Below are positions 1-7,895 of a DNA stretch of 64,000 bases, in pieces. Position 1 is the stretch's first letter. Each line of letters starts with the position of its first letter. The notes under the pieces were generated by a model. It saw nothing but the letters and a program-made list of their open reading frames with translations. It was not told the DNA's origin and made no database searches. Both the position numbers and the translations under genes were made by a program. The DNA is from Streptomyces sp. NBC_01283 (GTDB lineage: Bacteria > Actinomycetota > Actinomycetes > Streptomycetales > Streptomycetaceae), in contig NZ_CP108430.1 of assembly GCF_041435335.1 (NCBI RefSeq), forward strand, positions 4,866,001 through 4,930,000. Direction: 5' to 3'.

Positions 1-193
1 CTGGTGCTGCGTTGGGGTCTTGGTCATCGGCGTCTCCGGGTCGCGTCCGCATGGTCGCGGCGTCGGCTTTCGCCTGGCGGGGGTGAGCCGACGCCGCGTC
101 ATACGGATCACGCTATGAAGTCGCGTGACCACGTCCCAGTGACAAAGAGCACCAGTCCGAGAGCCGAGTATCCCGTAACTAGGACGTGCTGTC
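1..193. other. Region downstream of the XRE/TPR regulator, no gene recognised
   Basis: About 190 bases at the window edge. It has lower third-position bias than its neighbours, and short open frames on both strands do not resemble proteins. There is no tRNA-Lys half here, so this is not the left attachment site. Confidence 0.4.
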
Positions 194-1399
194 CTACAGC
201 GTCGGGTCGACGCCGAGCCGTGAAGCGAGGCCGCGCAAGCGAGCGTTGCGGCGCCGCTCTGCTTCCAGCATCTCGGCGACGGTGGCGGCGGCCAGCGTCT
301 GGAACTTGATCCACTCTGGCTGGTCCTCCTCCACCTCCAGCAGGGTGGAGAGGGCGCCCTCATGGTCGCCTGTCTGATACTTGGCCTGGGCAACGTCGAC
401 GCGATGCGAGGCGGAGTGGACCGGGCGGCTGATGCTGTCGAGGTCGACCTCTCGGGCCATGCGGAGGGCCTTCTCGGGATGGCTCTCCGTCCCGGCCAAA
501 GCAATGTTGACCTTCTGGGTGCGGACATCGGCGACGGAGAAGGCGCTGCCGTAGGCGCGGACGCTCCCCGATCGGATGGCCGCAGACTCGGCGGTAGTCA
601 GTAGGTGCAGCGCCTCGTCGTGCTGGTCGCGTCGCGCGGCCGGCGTGGCCGCGGCCACCAACAGGTTGCCGTAGACCGCCAGATGCTCAGCAGAGCCGCG
701 ACGGAACGACGGTTCCAGATCGTCGGCTTTCTTCTCGGCGACGGCCTGCGCCTGCTCCCATCTGCCCTGCCGTAGCAGGACCCACGACAGCGTGGAGACG
801 CCCATGCCCTCGGCGAGCGGGTCGGAGGCCCGCTGCGCGGCGGTGAGCTGCTTCTCGACGGCGCCGAATGCCCAGTCGGGATGCCCGGCCTGCGTCGCCA
901 GAGACGCGGCGATCTGGTAGGCGAGGGCGAGCTGTTGCCAGACGCGCTCAGTGGGTGTCTCGCGGGCGACGGCTCGGCCATCACGCAGAAGCATGGGCAA
1001 GGTGCTGGACAGCTCGGAGTAGTCCCCTGACCAGTACTGGCCGGTAGCGTGGCGGATGCTGGACACCCACGCGTCGGCGGTCGGCGGCGCCTCGGGGTCG
1101 CCGTCGAGGGGTACGCCGGGCAGGGCGTCGATGTCCTGAATAGCGTCCCGTAGAGCGATCAGGCCGCCATCTTCGGTGAGTTGGTGAGTCACAGTTGGCT
1201 GTCCTAGCAGGCGCTCAAGCTGGACATCCAGAGCTCTCGCGAGGGCGCGCAGAGTCGTGATGCGTGCGGACTGCCTGATTCCCTGCTCCAGTTTGCGGAT
1301 CGTGTCCACCGATACGCCGGAGCGCGCCGCGAGCTGTTCTTGAGTGACGTCCCGGAACTCCCGGAAGACACGGATGCGGTCGCCAATGCTCTTGTTCAT
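194..1399 (-). CDS. XRE-family HTH regulator with TPR-like helical C-terminus
   Basis: 401 residues. Residues 5-62 form a classical XRE helix-turn-helix (GDRIRVFREFRDVTQEQLAA, then VSVDTIRKLEQG). The rest is helical, with alanine-rich paired helices typical of the TPR-like regulators common in Streptomyces. I chose the ATG at 1399 because it has a GGGGG ribosome site 5 bases upstream and the HTH begins at once; an upstream in-frame start at 1474 would run through the late terminator. It lies beyond that terminator, so it is probably transcribed alone. It may be a lysogenic-conversion gene, since the left attachment site has not yet been reached. Target genes are unknown. Confidence 0.8.
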   Translation of the reverse strand: MNKSIGDRIRVFREFRDVTQEQLAARSGVSVDTIRKLEQGIRQSARITTLRALARALDVQLERLLGQPTVTHQLTEDGGLIALRDAIQDIDALPGVPLDGDPEAPPTADAWVSSIRHATGQYWSGDYSELSSTLPMLLRDGRAVARETPTERVWQQLALAYQIAASLATQAGHPDWAFGAVEKQLTAAQRASDPLAEGMGVSTLSWVLLRQGRWEQAQAVAEKKADDLEPSFRRGSAEHLAVYGNLLVAAATPAARRDQHDEALHLLTTAESAAIRSGSVRAYGSAFSVADVRTQKVNIALAGTESHPEKALRMAREVDLDSISRPVHSASHRVDVAQAKYQTGDHEGALSTLLEVEEDQPEWIKFQTLAAATVAEMLEAERRRNARLRGLASRLGVDPTL

Positions 1400-1466
1400 G
1401 TAGACCCCCGCCAGAAGGTGTTCTGTCCACGCTACTCCTGACGGAGGGTTCTGGGCATGACGAAAG

Positions 1467-1494
1467 GCCCCCACCGCCCGAAGGCGGTGGGGGC
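1467..1494 (-). terminator. Late-operon terminator
   Basis: A 12-bp stem (11 Watson-Crick pairs 1468-1478/1483-1493 plus an outer G-C) with loop CGAA, followed on the minus strand by CCTTTCGTC. It sits 5 bases after the stop of the collagen-like gene and closes the late operon. The flanking CATGACGAAAGG motif recurs at two other stem-loops in the late region. Confidence 0.85.
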
Positions 1495-1498
1495 TCTA

Positions 1499-2155
1499 TC
1501 AGTACTCGCGGCGGGTGGGATCCAACGCTGCGGCTTGCGGGCTGGGTTCGGGCTCGGGGTCCGGCGCACTGTCGCGCCTACAGATCAGGGCGTCCGGGTC
1601 GTCGGCTGGCGCCTGCAGCGAGTACCCGTCCGGGCACGTCTGTCCGTCGCGGCCGTCGGCGCCGTCCTTCCCTGAGGGTCCTTCGGGGCCGGCCGGTCCG
1701 GGTTCGCCCTGGGGGCCTGGCGGCCCGGCTACTCCGTCGGCGCCCGAGGATCCGGGCGGGCCCGTCTCCCCCGTTCCATCGGTGCCGTCGCTCCCGCTCT
1801 GCCCGTCCTCGCCTGCCGGACCGGACGGCCCCTCCGTACCCGTCTCGCCAGGCTCGCCTGTGAGCCCGCGCGGTCCGGGGATCGGGACGGGTACGCGGGC
1901 GCGGTCGTCGAGATCCTCGATGGCCTTGCTTGGGTCGGGTGCCTTGGGTGTCTCGCCCGCAGCTTGGACCTGTGCACGCAGGACCCGCACGTCCCCAGCG
2001 AGGGTGGAGACTGCACTGCCTCGCCGGTCGGTCTCATCTGCCAACTGCCCGTACCAGGACCAGCCGATGACCACTGCGCCCGATAGGGCCACCAGCCAGC
2101 AGAAGACGGCGAGCCAGCGCCAATGCCCGGCGAGGGCGCGCTCTGCACGGGTCAC
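1499..2155 (-). CDS. Membrane-anchored collagen-like protein of the lysis region
   Basis: 218 residues. There is one N-terminal membrane helix at about 14-34, then a short coiled segment, then a Gly-X-Y collagen-like block from about residue 93 to 170 ([26 protein letters not shown]), interrupted by a Gly/Ser/Asp-rich stretch. A tail with two cysteines (TCPDG, LICRRD) follows. The GTG start overlaps the stop of the previous gene (GTGA). It is the last gene of the late operon, after holin and endolysin. Collagen-like repeats are common in actinophage tail and lysis genes; the membrane anchor suggests it acts at the host envelope. The exact role is unknown. Confidence 0.75.
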   Translation of the reverse strand: MTRAERALAGHWRWLAVFCWLVALSGAVVIGWSWYGQLADETDRRGSAVSTLAGDVRVLRAQVQAAGETPKAPDPSKAIEDLDDRARVPVPIPGPRGLTGEPGETGTEGPSGPAGEDGQSGSDGTDGTGETGPPGSSGADGVAGPPGPQGEPGPAGPEGPSGKDGADGRDGQTCPDGYSLQAPADDPDALICRRDSAPDPEPEPSPQAAALDPTRREY

Positions 2156-2418
2156 GGATCGCCTCCCATCTCTACGACTCTGACGCGGAGGCGGGCAATC
2201 TCCACCTGATCGGTGACGCGCTGCTCCAGCAGCTGCTCGATCTTCTGGTCGCGGGCAGTGAGCTGCTCGCGCAGACCGTTGCGCTCCTCCTGGATCTGGT
2301 CAAGCTCCGTGTTCCAGCGGGTGGTCGCGTTCTCGCCCCGCTTGCCGAGGTACGCCACCACGCCGCCGACAACCGCGCCCACGCCTACGAGCAGGCTGCC
2401 GATGGTGGTGGCGTCCAA
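2152..2418 (-). CDS. Small membrane protein with coiled coil, lysis cassette
   Basis: 88 residues. One membrane helix at about 6-24 ([20 protein letters not shown]) is followed by a long charged coiled coil ([20 protein letters not shown]). It lies between the holin and the collagen-like gene and overlaps the latter by four bases. The shape fits accessory lysis membrane proteins of actinophages (second holin or holin-associated), but I cannot assign a specific role. Confidence 0.7.
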   Translation of the reverse strand: MDATTIGSLLVGVGAVVGGVVAYLGKRGENATTRWNTELDQIQEERNGLREQLTARDQKIEQLLEQRVTDQVEIARLRVRVVEMGGDP

Positions 2419-2427
2419 GGCAGCTCC

Positions 2428-2634
2428 CTACAGGTCGTGCCGAACGGCAGGCAGCACGACAGGGGGCTGTCGATTGGGGACTGCCCACGTAAACCCGAGC
2501 GCGGCGAGGACGGCCAGGCCAGCGGCCCAGCCTTCGGCCGCGGTGACGGTGTCGTCAGCAAGCGCGGTGGACAGGGCGCCGGCGCCCGCAACCACCGCGG
2601 CGACGACGGCCTTCCAGTACTTGGCGAGCTTCAT
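2428..2634 (-). CDS. Holin
   Basis: 68 residues. Two hydrophobic segments at about 8-26 (WKAVVAAVVAGAGALSTALA) and 36-52 (WAAGLAVLAALGFTWAV) form a hairpin around a short DDT turn, with a basic N-terminus (MKLAKYWK). Size, topology and position just downstream of the amidase gene fit the two-helix actinophage holins. The start overlaps the preceding stop (ATGA), so translation is probably coupled. It would form the membrane lesion releasing the endolysin. Confidence 0.75.
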   Translation of the reverse strand: MKLAKYWKAVVAAVVAGAGALSTALADDTVTAAEGWAAGLAVLAALGFTWAVPNRQPPVVLPAVRHDL

Positions 2635-2867
2635 CGGTCGGACTCCTTCGGGAGATCGAGAGCGGCGCGGACGAAACAGTCCTTGGCCTCCAGCAACTTG
2701 CGCAGCCCGGCGGTCAGCTCGGGCCCGTCGGGCAGCTTCTCGACCAGCTTGTACGCGAGATTGCAGAGGTCGAAGCTGACGGCCTGAAGATGGGGAGGCA
2801 GGTGCTGGTACTCGAAGAACCGCATCAGGTGCTGGGTGCCAGGATGACGCTGGCTGTAGTCAGTCAT
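2631..2867 (-). CDS. Conserved actinophage lysis-cassette protein of unknown function
   Basis: 78 residues beginning MTDYSQRHPGTQ. No membrane helix; an amphipathic helical body (HLMRFFEYQHLPPHLQAVS, then LPDGPELTAGLRKLLEAKD). I recall this HPGTQHLMRFFEY pattern as common in actinophage genomes beside the endolysin, without known function. ATG at 2867 was chosen because GAGG lies 5 bases upstream. It is placed between endolysin (stop 7 bases upstream) and holin (overlapping), so co-expression with lysis genes is likely. Confidence 0.75.
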   Translation of the reverse strand: MTDYSQRHPGTQHLMRFFEYQHLPPHLQAVSFDLCNLAYKLVEKLPDGPELTAGLRKLLEAKDCFVRAALDLPKESDR

Positions 2868-2874
2868 CGATGCC

Positions 2875-3639
2875 TCACTTCTTGGGTAGCTTGAGCCGCT
2901 GGTCGACGCGGATGACATAGGGGGCAGGGATGCCGTTGAGCTTGGCGATCTCGGACCAGCGCTTGGCGTCGCCGAGCTTGGCCTTGGCGATCGTTGAGAG
3001 GGTGTCGCCCTTGCGCACCTCGTACGTGCTGGTGCCGGTGCCCGGCTTGGACTTGAGGCGCTTGGTGATGCGGGCCTGCATCGCCGTCCAGTCGACGCCG
3101 CGCGGGTCGACCTTGCCGGGCTGCCAGTCGAGGTGGCGGATCACAGAGGCGGCCGTCCACCCGTGCTTGCGGCACAGCGCGGTGGCCACCAGCTCGATGG
3201 CGAGCAGCTGCTTCTCGGGCCACGGGTCCTTGCCGTCGCCGAGGTTCTCGCACTCGAAGCCGTAGAAGTGCCGGTTGCCGTCGGTGTTCGCCTCGTTGTC
3301 CGGCGGCAGCTTCCGCTCGGCGATGACCGCCTGCAGCACGTCGTCGTCGCCGAGGCCCGCGTGGTTGGCGCGGCCGTAGCCGACGAGGTGGACGCGGCCG
3401 TCCTTGGTGATGACGCCGTGGCACAGCGGGCCGGGCAGGGAGGGGTGCCCGTCGCGGCAGATGGCCACGGTTCTCGCGCTGCCGCTCGTCACGGTGTGGT
3501 GGATCATCACGCCGTGGACGGGACCCCACTTGCCCATGTGGTTGCGGTTGTGGTCCCGCCAGTCGCCGACCTCGACGACGGTCACACCCTCGTCGCGGAG
3601 GACGGCGAGGAACGTGGCGGGGGCCAGCGGTGGGGCCAT
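2875..3639 (-). CDS. Endolysin: N-acetylmuramoyl-L-alanine amidase with LysM
   Basis: 254 residues. An Amidase_2/PGRP fold spans about residues 12-185, with zinc-ligand motifs MIHHT (His47/48) and RHLDWQPGKVDPRG, and the LCHGVI and NHAG segments typical of the family. A LysM domain follows at about 207-252 (YEVRKGDTLSTIAKAKLGD). It would cut the amide bond between MurNAc and L-Ala, with LysM binding glycan. The ATG at 3639 has GGAG six bases upstream. No signal peptide is present, which fits holin-dependent release. It is the first gene of the lysis module. Confidence 0.92.
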   Translation of the reverse strand: MAPPLAPATFLAVLRDEGVTVVEVGDWRDHNRNHMGKWGPVHGVMIHHTVTSGSARTVAICRDGHPSLPGPLCHGVITKDGRVHLVGYGRANHAGLGDDDVLQAVIAERKLPPDNEANTDGNRHFYGFECENLGDGKDPWPEKQLLAIELVATALCRKHGWTAASVIRHLDWQPGKVDPRGVDWTAMQARITKRLKSKPGTGTSTYEVRKGDTLSTIAKAKLGDAKRWSEIAKLNGIPAPYVIRVDQRLKLPKK

Positions 3640-3649
3640 GGTGAACTCC

Positions 3650-3685
3650 AGACATGAGGAAAGCCCCGGCCAGATGGCGCGGGGC
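3650..3685 (-). terminator. Stem-loop between tail and lysis genes
   Basis: A 9-bp GC stem with one bulged G (3663-3671 with 3676-3685), preceded on the plus strand by GACATGAGGAAAG. On the minus strand the stem is followed by CTTTCCTCATG. It is related to the stem-loops at 1451-1494 and 16672-16716. It may partly terminate, or process, the transcript before the lysis genes. Confidence 0.55.
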
Positions 3686-3724
3686 GAGCGGGAAAGTGTG
3701 GCCCAGTGGGCCACAGTTCTCGGG

Positions 3725-4198
3725 TCAGGCGGGGTGGATGGCGAGCTTGAACTCCGCCAGGGTGAGGCGCGTCGTGCGGGGTGCGTCCTGGGCGACGAGC
3801 AGCGCGATCGGGGTTCCCACCCGCACGAACATTTCGTGGCTCTTGTGGAAGAACTGCTGACCAGGAGAGGGCGGCCTGTGCTCGGTCGCCGTCGAGTCCG
3901 CGCCGGTGGACAGGTCGAGCGGGTCACGGACGTAGCGGTCGCGCAGCTCGTCGTAGTCGCCGGCCTCCCAGTAGATGAGGGAGGTGAGGCAGCCCCAGCC
4001 GTCCATGCTCGGCCAGATCAGCCCGGACCGGTCGGAGCGCTGCCAGTCGCGGGTCTCGTAGTTGAGGGGGTCGACCTGGTTGTGCATGCCGTGCACGTCG
4101 ATGGACTCATCCGCGTAGGGGAAGCGCACGACCTGGTAGCTGCCCGGGGTGATGGCCTGCGGGGTCTCCGTCTTCAGTGAGCAGATCTGAACGGTCAC
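3725..4198 (-). CDS. Phage minor structural protein, unknown
   Basis: 157 residues, mainly beta with many aromatic residues (SYQVVRFPYADESIDVHGMH, GLIWPSMDGWGCLTSLIYWE). The C-terminal part (HEMFVRVGTPIALLVAQDAP) looks like a beta sandwich. It sits between the fibre-like gene and the endolysin, where minor tail and baseplate-accessory genes usually lie. I do not recognise a named family. It starts 9 bases after the upstream stop. Confidence 0.6.
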   Translation of the reverse strand: MTVQICSLKTETPQAITPGSYQVVRFPYADESIDVHGMHNQVDPLNYETRDWQRSDRSGLIWPSMDGWGCLTSLIYWEAGDYDELRDRYVRDPLDLSTGADSTATEHRPPSPGQQFFHKSHEMFVRVGTPIALLVAQDAPRTTRLTLAEFKLAIHPA

Positions 4199-4207
4199 CG
4201 GTGCCTC

Positions 4208-4726
4208 CTAGGCTGCTGCTTCGTAGCGGCCGGATCCGTAGAGGATGTCGCCGGCGGCGTACACGAACGGCAGTTGGGAATCCCAGATGCCGGTGTTGTC
4301 GCCGCGGTCGGAAACGATGGTCTTGACGACGCCGCCCGAACCCGTGTTGTAGACGCCGCGCCCGGAGTAGTGCAGGGACGCGGAGTTGTCGAAGGCGTCG
4401 AAGCTGGCGATGCGCTGGCTGAATCCGGTGGCGGGCACGGAGGGGAGGACGAACATCCAGTTCTCGGATCCGCCACCACCACCCGCCGCGGTGGTCGAGC
4501 CCCAGCTCAGTTGCAGCACCCAGTCGACCGTGCGGCCGATCTTCAGGTACCGACCCGTGAGGGTGCCGTTTCCGATGGTCGGGGCGGCGCCGCCCTCGGC
4601 GAGCCAACCGGGAGTCCATGAAGTCCAGGCGCCGAAGAACGAGTTGAACTGGTCGCGGATCTCGGCGTTGAGCAGGGCGGCGGAGACGACTTCGCCCACC
4701 ACCCACGTCCGGGGTGTCGTGGTCAT
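4208..4726 (-). CDS. Tail fibre-like protein
   Basis: 172 residues. It begins TTTPRTWVVGEVVSAALLNA, a start that I recall from the N-termini of many actinophage tail-fibre proteins (VVGEVVSAALLNAEIRDQ). The rest is beta-rich, with a glycine loop (TTAAGGGGGSENW) and receptor-domain-like composition. The start overlaps the preceding stop (ATGA). It is probably a distal tail or receptor-contact component; the receptor is unknown. Confidence 0.65.
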   Translation of the reverse strand: MTTTPRTWVVGEVVSAALLNAEIRDQFNSFFGAWTSWTPGWLAEGGAAPTIGNGTLTGRYLKIGRTVDWVLQLSWGSTTAAGGGGGSENWMFVLPSVPATGFSQRIASFDAFDNSASLHYSGRGVYNTGSGGVVKTIVSDRGDNTGIWDSQLPFVYAAGDILYGSGRYEAAA

Positions 4727-5157
4727 CCGGTGGCCTCCGGTGCCGGCGTCGGGTCAGGGCTCGCGGCGGGCGGGGCGGAGCCCGGGTCTTCGGGGTGGGT
4801 CCAATTCCGCTGGTCCGGTAGCAGCTCGGCGAGGCTCTCCTCGATGGCGGCCGGGTCCTCGGGGAAGACGACGACGATCCAGCCGAGCCCGCATTCGGTG
4901 CAGGCGGTGCGCGGGTCGGTGGGGCTGACGACCTGAGCTGAGCCACACAGGCAGTCGGCGACCCACCGGTTGTGGTTGATCCGCGCGTACACCTGCTGCC
5001 CGATCACGAACCCCTCGGGCGGGGGCACGCGGCGCTGCACGCGTACCTCGTACCAGCGGAACACCAGCTCAGCCGCGGGCACGCCCGCCCACGCGTCGGC
5101 CGGGAGGTGGGGCGGGGGAAGGTAGAACGTTTCCGCCCGCTGTACGGGAATGGGCAC
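4723..5157 (-). CDS. Phage tail-module protein with cysteine-knuckle motif
   Basis: 144 residues. A central part carries CLCGSAQ and CTECGLG cysteine pairs that could bind zinc; the C-terminus is acidic and proline-rich (PEDPGSAPPAASPDPTPAPE). The GTG at 5157 has GGAG five bases upstream; an upstream reading in the same frame runs through the previous gene and was rejected. It is translationally coupled to the fibre-like gene downstream. Family not recognised. Confidence 0.65.
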   Translation of the reverse strand: MPIPVQRAETFYLPPPHLPADAWAGVPAAELVFRWYEVRVQRRVPPPEGFVIGQQVYARINHNRWVADCLCGSAQVVSPTDPRTACTECGLGWIVVVFPEDPAAIEESLAELLPDQRNWTHPEDPGSAPPAASPDPTPAPEATG

Positions 5158-5165
5158 GGGCTCTC

Positions 5166-7895
5166 CTAGTAAGCGAGGCGGGTGGTGGAACCGAGCACCG
5201 AATAGACGGGGTCGTCGAGGACCCAGACGGTGTCGGTCTGCGCGCGCGAGGTGTGGAAGTCGAGCAGGTGCCTGCCGCGGGTGATCGTCTCGGTGTAGCC
5301 CTCGGCGGTGAGTGAGGCGGTCGGTGCCGGCGCCTGCTCGGGCAGCCCGGTCAGGGTCAGCGCGGTGGACACGTCGGCGGCGAGCAGCGCCCTGTAGGTG
5401 GCCAGCGGCAGCGTGTACCCGTCGACGGGCACCTGCCGGATCTCGGTGGGCGGATCCGCGTAGCGGGAGATCAGCCAGTTCGCCGCGTCCAGGACTTTCA
5501 GGTCTGAGGACTTGAGCAGGTCCAGCGGCTTCTCGTAGGGGCCGTAGGTGTCGCGCGCCGCCTGGTCGACGACGCGCTGCGTAGCCCCGCCCGGCCGGGA
5601 CGCGGTGATGGTGTTGACCATCTTCTGGTCGTCGTCCGCCACCTCGAGGTCGGTGGTCTCCAGGTCCGCGAACGCCAGGCTGACGGCGCTGACTTGGTTG
5701 TAGCGGACGTCGCGGGCCTGGTAGATCAGCCCGGCCGTACCGCGGTCGGCGAGCAGCTTGCCGGACTCCGTGGTCTCGATCTCTTTCAGGTGCGAGAGCG
5801 GCGAGTTGCCGAGCGCGGACTGCGCGGCCATCCCGTCGAAGATGCTGCCCTGGGTCGTGACGGGCACCGGCACGTAGGACGCGATGCGGGCCAGCCGCAC
5901 GGCCGCGCTCTCCCCGATGTGCTGGGTACTGCCGGTCGTGTAGTGCGGGATGATCTCGGCCGAGGTGATGGCCCGCAGGTACACAGCGAGGTGCGAGATC
6001 GTCCCGGACCACAGGCGGGTGCCCGCGTAGCCGCCGACGTACAGCAGGCGCAGGTCTACCGCGGTGGATGTGACAGCGCTGTAGAGGACGCCGTCGACGT
6101 AGAGCTGCTGATTCAGCTCGTGGTAGTGGATGTGGTGCAGCTGGCCGTCGGCGAGGTTCGGGGTGGCGATGACGATGGCGGGCGACGCGATGCCGTCCGC
6201 CATGTGCTCGATCTTGGCCTTGCCGGTGCCCGACTCCAGCGAGATGATCAGCCGCACATCGTGGGACAGCGAGGTCAGCGCCATAAGCACCCGGCCGTCC
6301 TGGCTGGTGGAGAACCAGCATTCGGTGCGGGCGCGGAAGAGCACGTTGGCGTCCTGGAATCCCTGTCCCAGGTTGGCCGTCAGGTACTTGCCCGCCGAGA
6401 TGCCGGACGGCGTGAAGGTGGGCGTGGGCATGTCGCCCGCACCGGCGGGGCCTTGGCCGTCGCCGAAGGTGAGGGTGCCGCCGCTGCCCGCCTGCACGAT
6501 CGACAGAGTGCCCACCTCGGGGGAGCCGGACAGGTCCCCCGCGGTCGTCGACTCGGCGGCCTCGCCGAGCGGGTAGTAGACGGCGGGCCGGTCGAGGAGC
6601 ACCTCCTCGACGAGCATCGGCTGCAAGGACTCCTGGCGGGCGAGGGTCTTGAAGGTGTCGGTGCACACGATGGAGGCCGTCGAGTAGAGGCCCTTCCACT
6701 TGGTCGGCCAGTCGTTGACCATCCCGAAGAACCGCGCGTGCAGCTGCGCGCCCTCGAGCGGACTGTACGTCGTCGGCGTGGATCCCTCCTCGACCTGCGC
6801 GGCGTCCATCCAGGACATGTGCCCAGCGGACGGGATGGTGCTGTGGCGGATGCGGACCTGGTGGCTGGTCGCGGTCGCCGTCCACGTGATGGAGATGCGC
6901 TCCCACTGATCGACCAGAGTCGAGGGCGGGCCGAGGTTTCCGCCGGCCACCGTGAGGCGGACCGCGGTGTGCCCGGCGGGCACCCACACCCAAGCGGAGA
7001 AGGTGTACTGCTGGCCCACGATCATGCCCACCATGGAGTCGCAGGTCACCGACTGGTTATCGACCCCGGCCCACGTGACGAGCATCGAGCCGGTACCGCG
7101 CTGCGCCCGCACCGTCGACCGTGCCACCGACGGACTGCCCGAGGACGCCCAGTTGGCGACGCTGGTCTCGAAGTCGCCGTTGGCGAGGTGGTTCAGGGGC
7201 AGGGCGGCGGCGCCCTCCCACACCTGCACGGCATCGACCCAGCACTGGGTGCCGACGGTGGGCGTGCCCACCTGCTGGAGTGCCAGCCGGTGCTGCGTGG
7301 CCGTCGCGGTGAACGTCAGGCTGATGCGCTGCCAGGTATCGGTGAGGGTGGATGCCGCCCCGACCGCTACGCCCTCGACGCGGCACTCCATGGCCGGGGC
7401 GCCCGCCGCGACCCACACGTAGGCGCTGACGGTGTACCGCATGCCGATGTCGAGACCGTAGAGCTGCGTGTACAGGGACTGCCCGGTCGGGGCGCCCCAC
7501 GTCATACGCACCGACTGCGTGCCCCGCTTGGCACGGGTAGCGTCCACCGTCCACGACGGCGAGGCCGTCTTGGACCAGTCGGTGAGCCCCGCCTCGAAAT
7601 CAGGGTTGGTGACCAGGTTCCGGTCGCAGCTCACGACGCGGACGCGGAGCGGGACGTTCTTCCTGATGTTGGGGTAGTAGGCGCCCGACGCCAGCCCGGA
7701 CGTGAACCGCCCGTCCGAGTTGTCGAGGGTCAAGCTGCAGGTCCCGGCCGAGATGTCCTGCAGCTCGTCGGACGCCCCGCGGGTGATGCTGATCGCGGCG
7801 CCGACGTTGTCGGCGTACTCGGTGATCTCCGTCCACGTCGGGGACGGCGTGCTCATCGTCGACCCGAACGCCGCCTCGACCACCGCTCGTGCCAT
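5166..7895 (-). CDS. Large tail protein with two CBM4/9-like repeats and a LamG domain
   Basis: 909 residues. The N-terminal 90 residues resemble a distal-tail adaptor (ITRGASDELQDISAG, SLTLDNSDGRFTSG). Two tandem beta-sandwich repeats follow at about 93-230 and 235-380. Each starts LVTNPDFEAGLTDW or LANGDFETSVANW and contains the YTVSAYVWV or YTFSAWVWV strand and a WQRISLTFTATATQH-type strand, typical of CBM4/9 carbohydrate-binding modules. About 430-650 is LamG-like (PAVYYPLGEAAESTTAGDLS, LHHIHYHELNQQLYVDG). The C-terminal third resembles phage tail-tip/baseplate proteins. The sugar-binding modules suggest adsorption to host wall glycans. It follows the tape measure gene directly. Confidence 0.82.
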   Translation of the reverse strand: MARAVVEAAFGSTMSTPSPTWTEITEYADNVGAAISITRGASDELQDISAGTCSLTLDNSDGRFTSGLASGAYYPNIRKNVPLRVRVVSCDRNLVTNPDFEAGLTDWSKTASPSWTVDATRAKRGTQSVRMTWGAPTGQSLYTQLYGLDIGMRYTVSAYVWVAAGAPAMECRVEGVAVGAASTLTDTWQRISLTFTATATQHRLALQQVGTPTVGTQCWVDAVQVWEGAAALPLNHLANGDFETSVANWASSGSPSVARSTVRAQRGTGSMLVTWAGVDNQSVTCDSMVGMIVGQQYTFSAWVWVPAGHTAVRLTVAGGNLGPPSTLVDQWERISITWTATATSHQVRIRHSTIPSAGHMSWMDAAQVEEGSTPTTYSPLEGAQLHARFFGMVNDWPTKWKGLYSTASIVCTDTFKTLARQESLQPMLVEEVLLDRPAVYYPLGEAAESTTAGDLSGSPEVGTLSIVQAGSGGTLTFGDGQGPAGAGDMPTPTFTPSGISAGKYLTANLGQGFQDANVLFRARTECWFSTSQDGRVLMALTSLSHDVRLIISLESGTGKAKIEHMADGIASPAIVIATPNLADGQLHHIHYHELNQQLYVDGVLYSAVTSTAVDLRLLYVGGYAGTRLWSGTISHLAVYLRAITSAEIIPHYTTGSTQHIGESAAVRLARIASYVPVPVTTQGSIFDGMAAQSALGNSPLSHLKEIETTESGKLLADRGTAGLIYQARDVRYNQVSAVSLAFADLETTDLEVADDDQKMVNTITASRPGGATQRVVDQAARDTYGPYEKPLDLLKSSDLKVLDAANWLISRYADPPTEIRQVPVDGYTLPLATYRALLAADVSTALTLTGLPEQAPAPTASLTAEGYTETITRGRHLLDFHTSRAQTDTVWVLDDPVYSVLGSTTRLAY

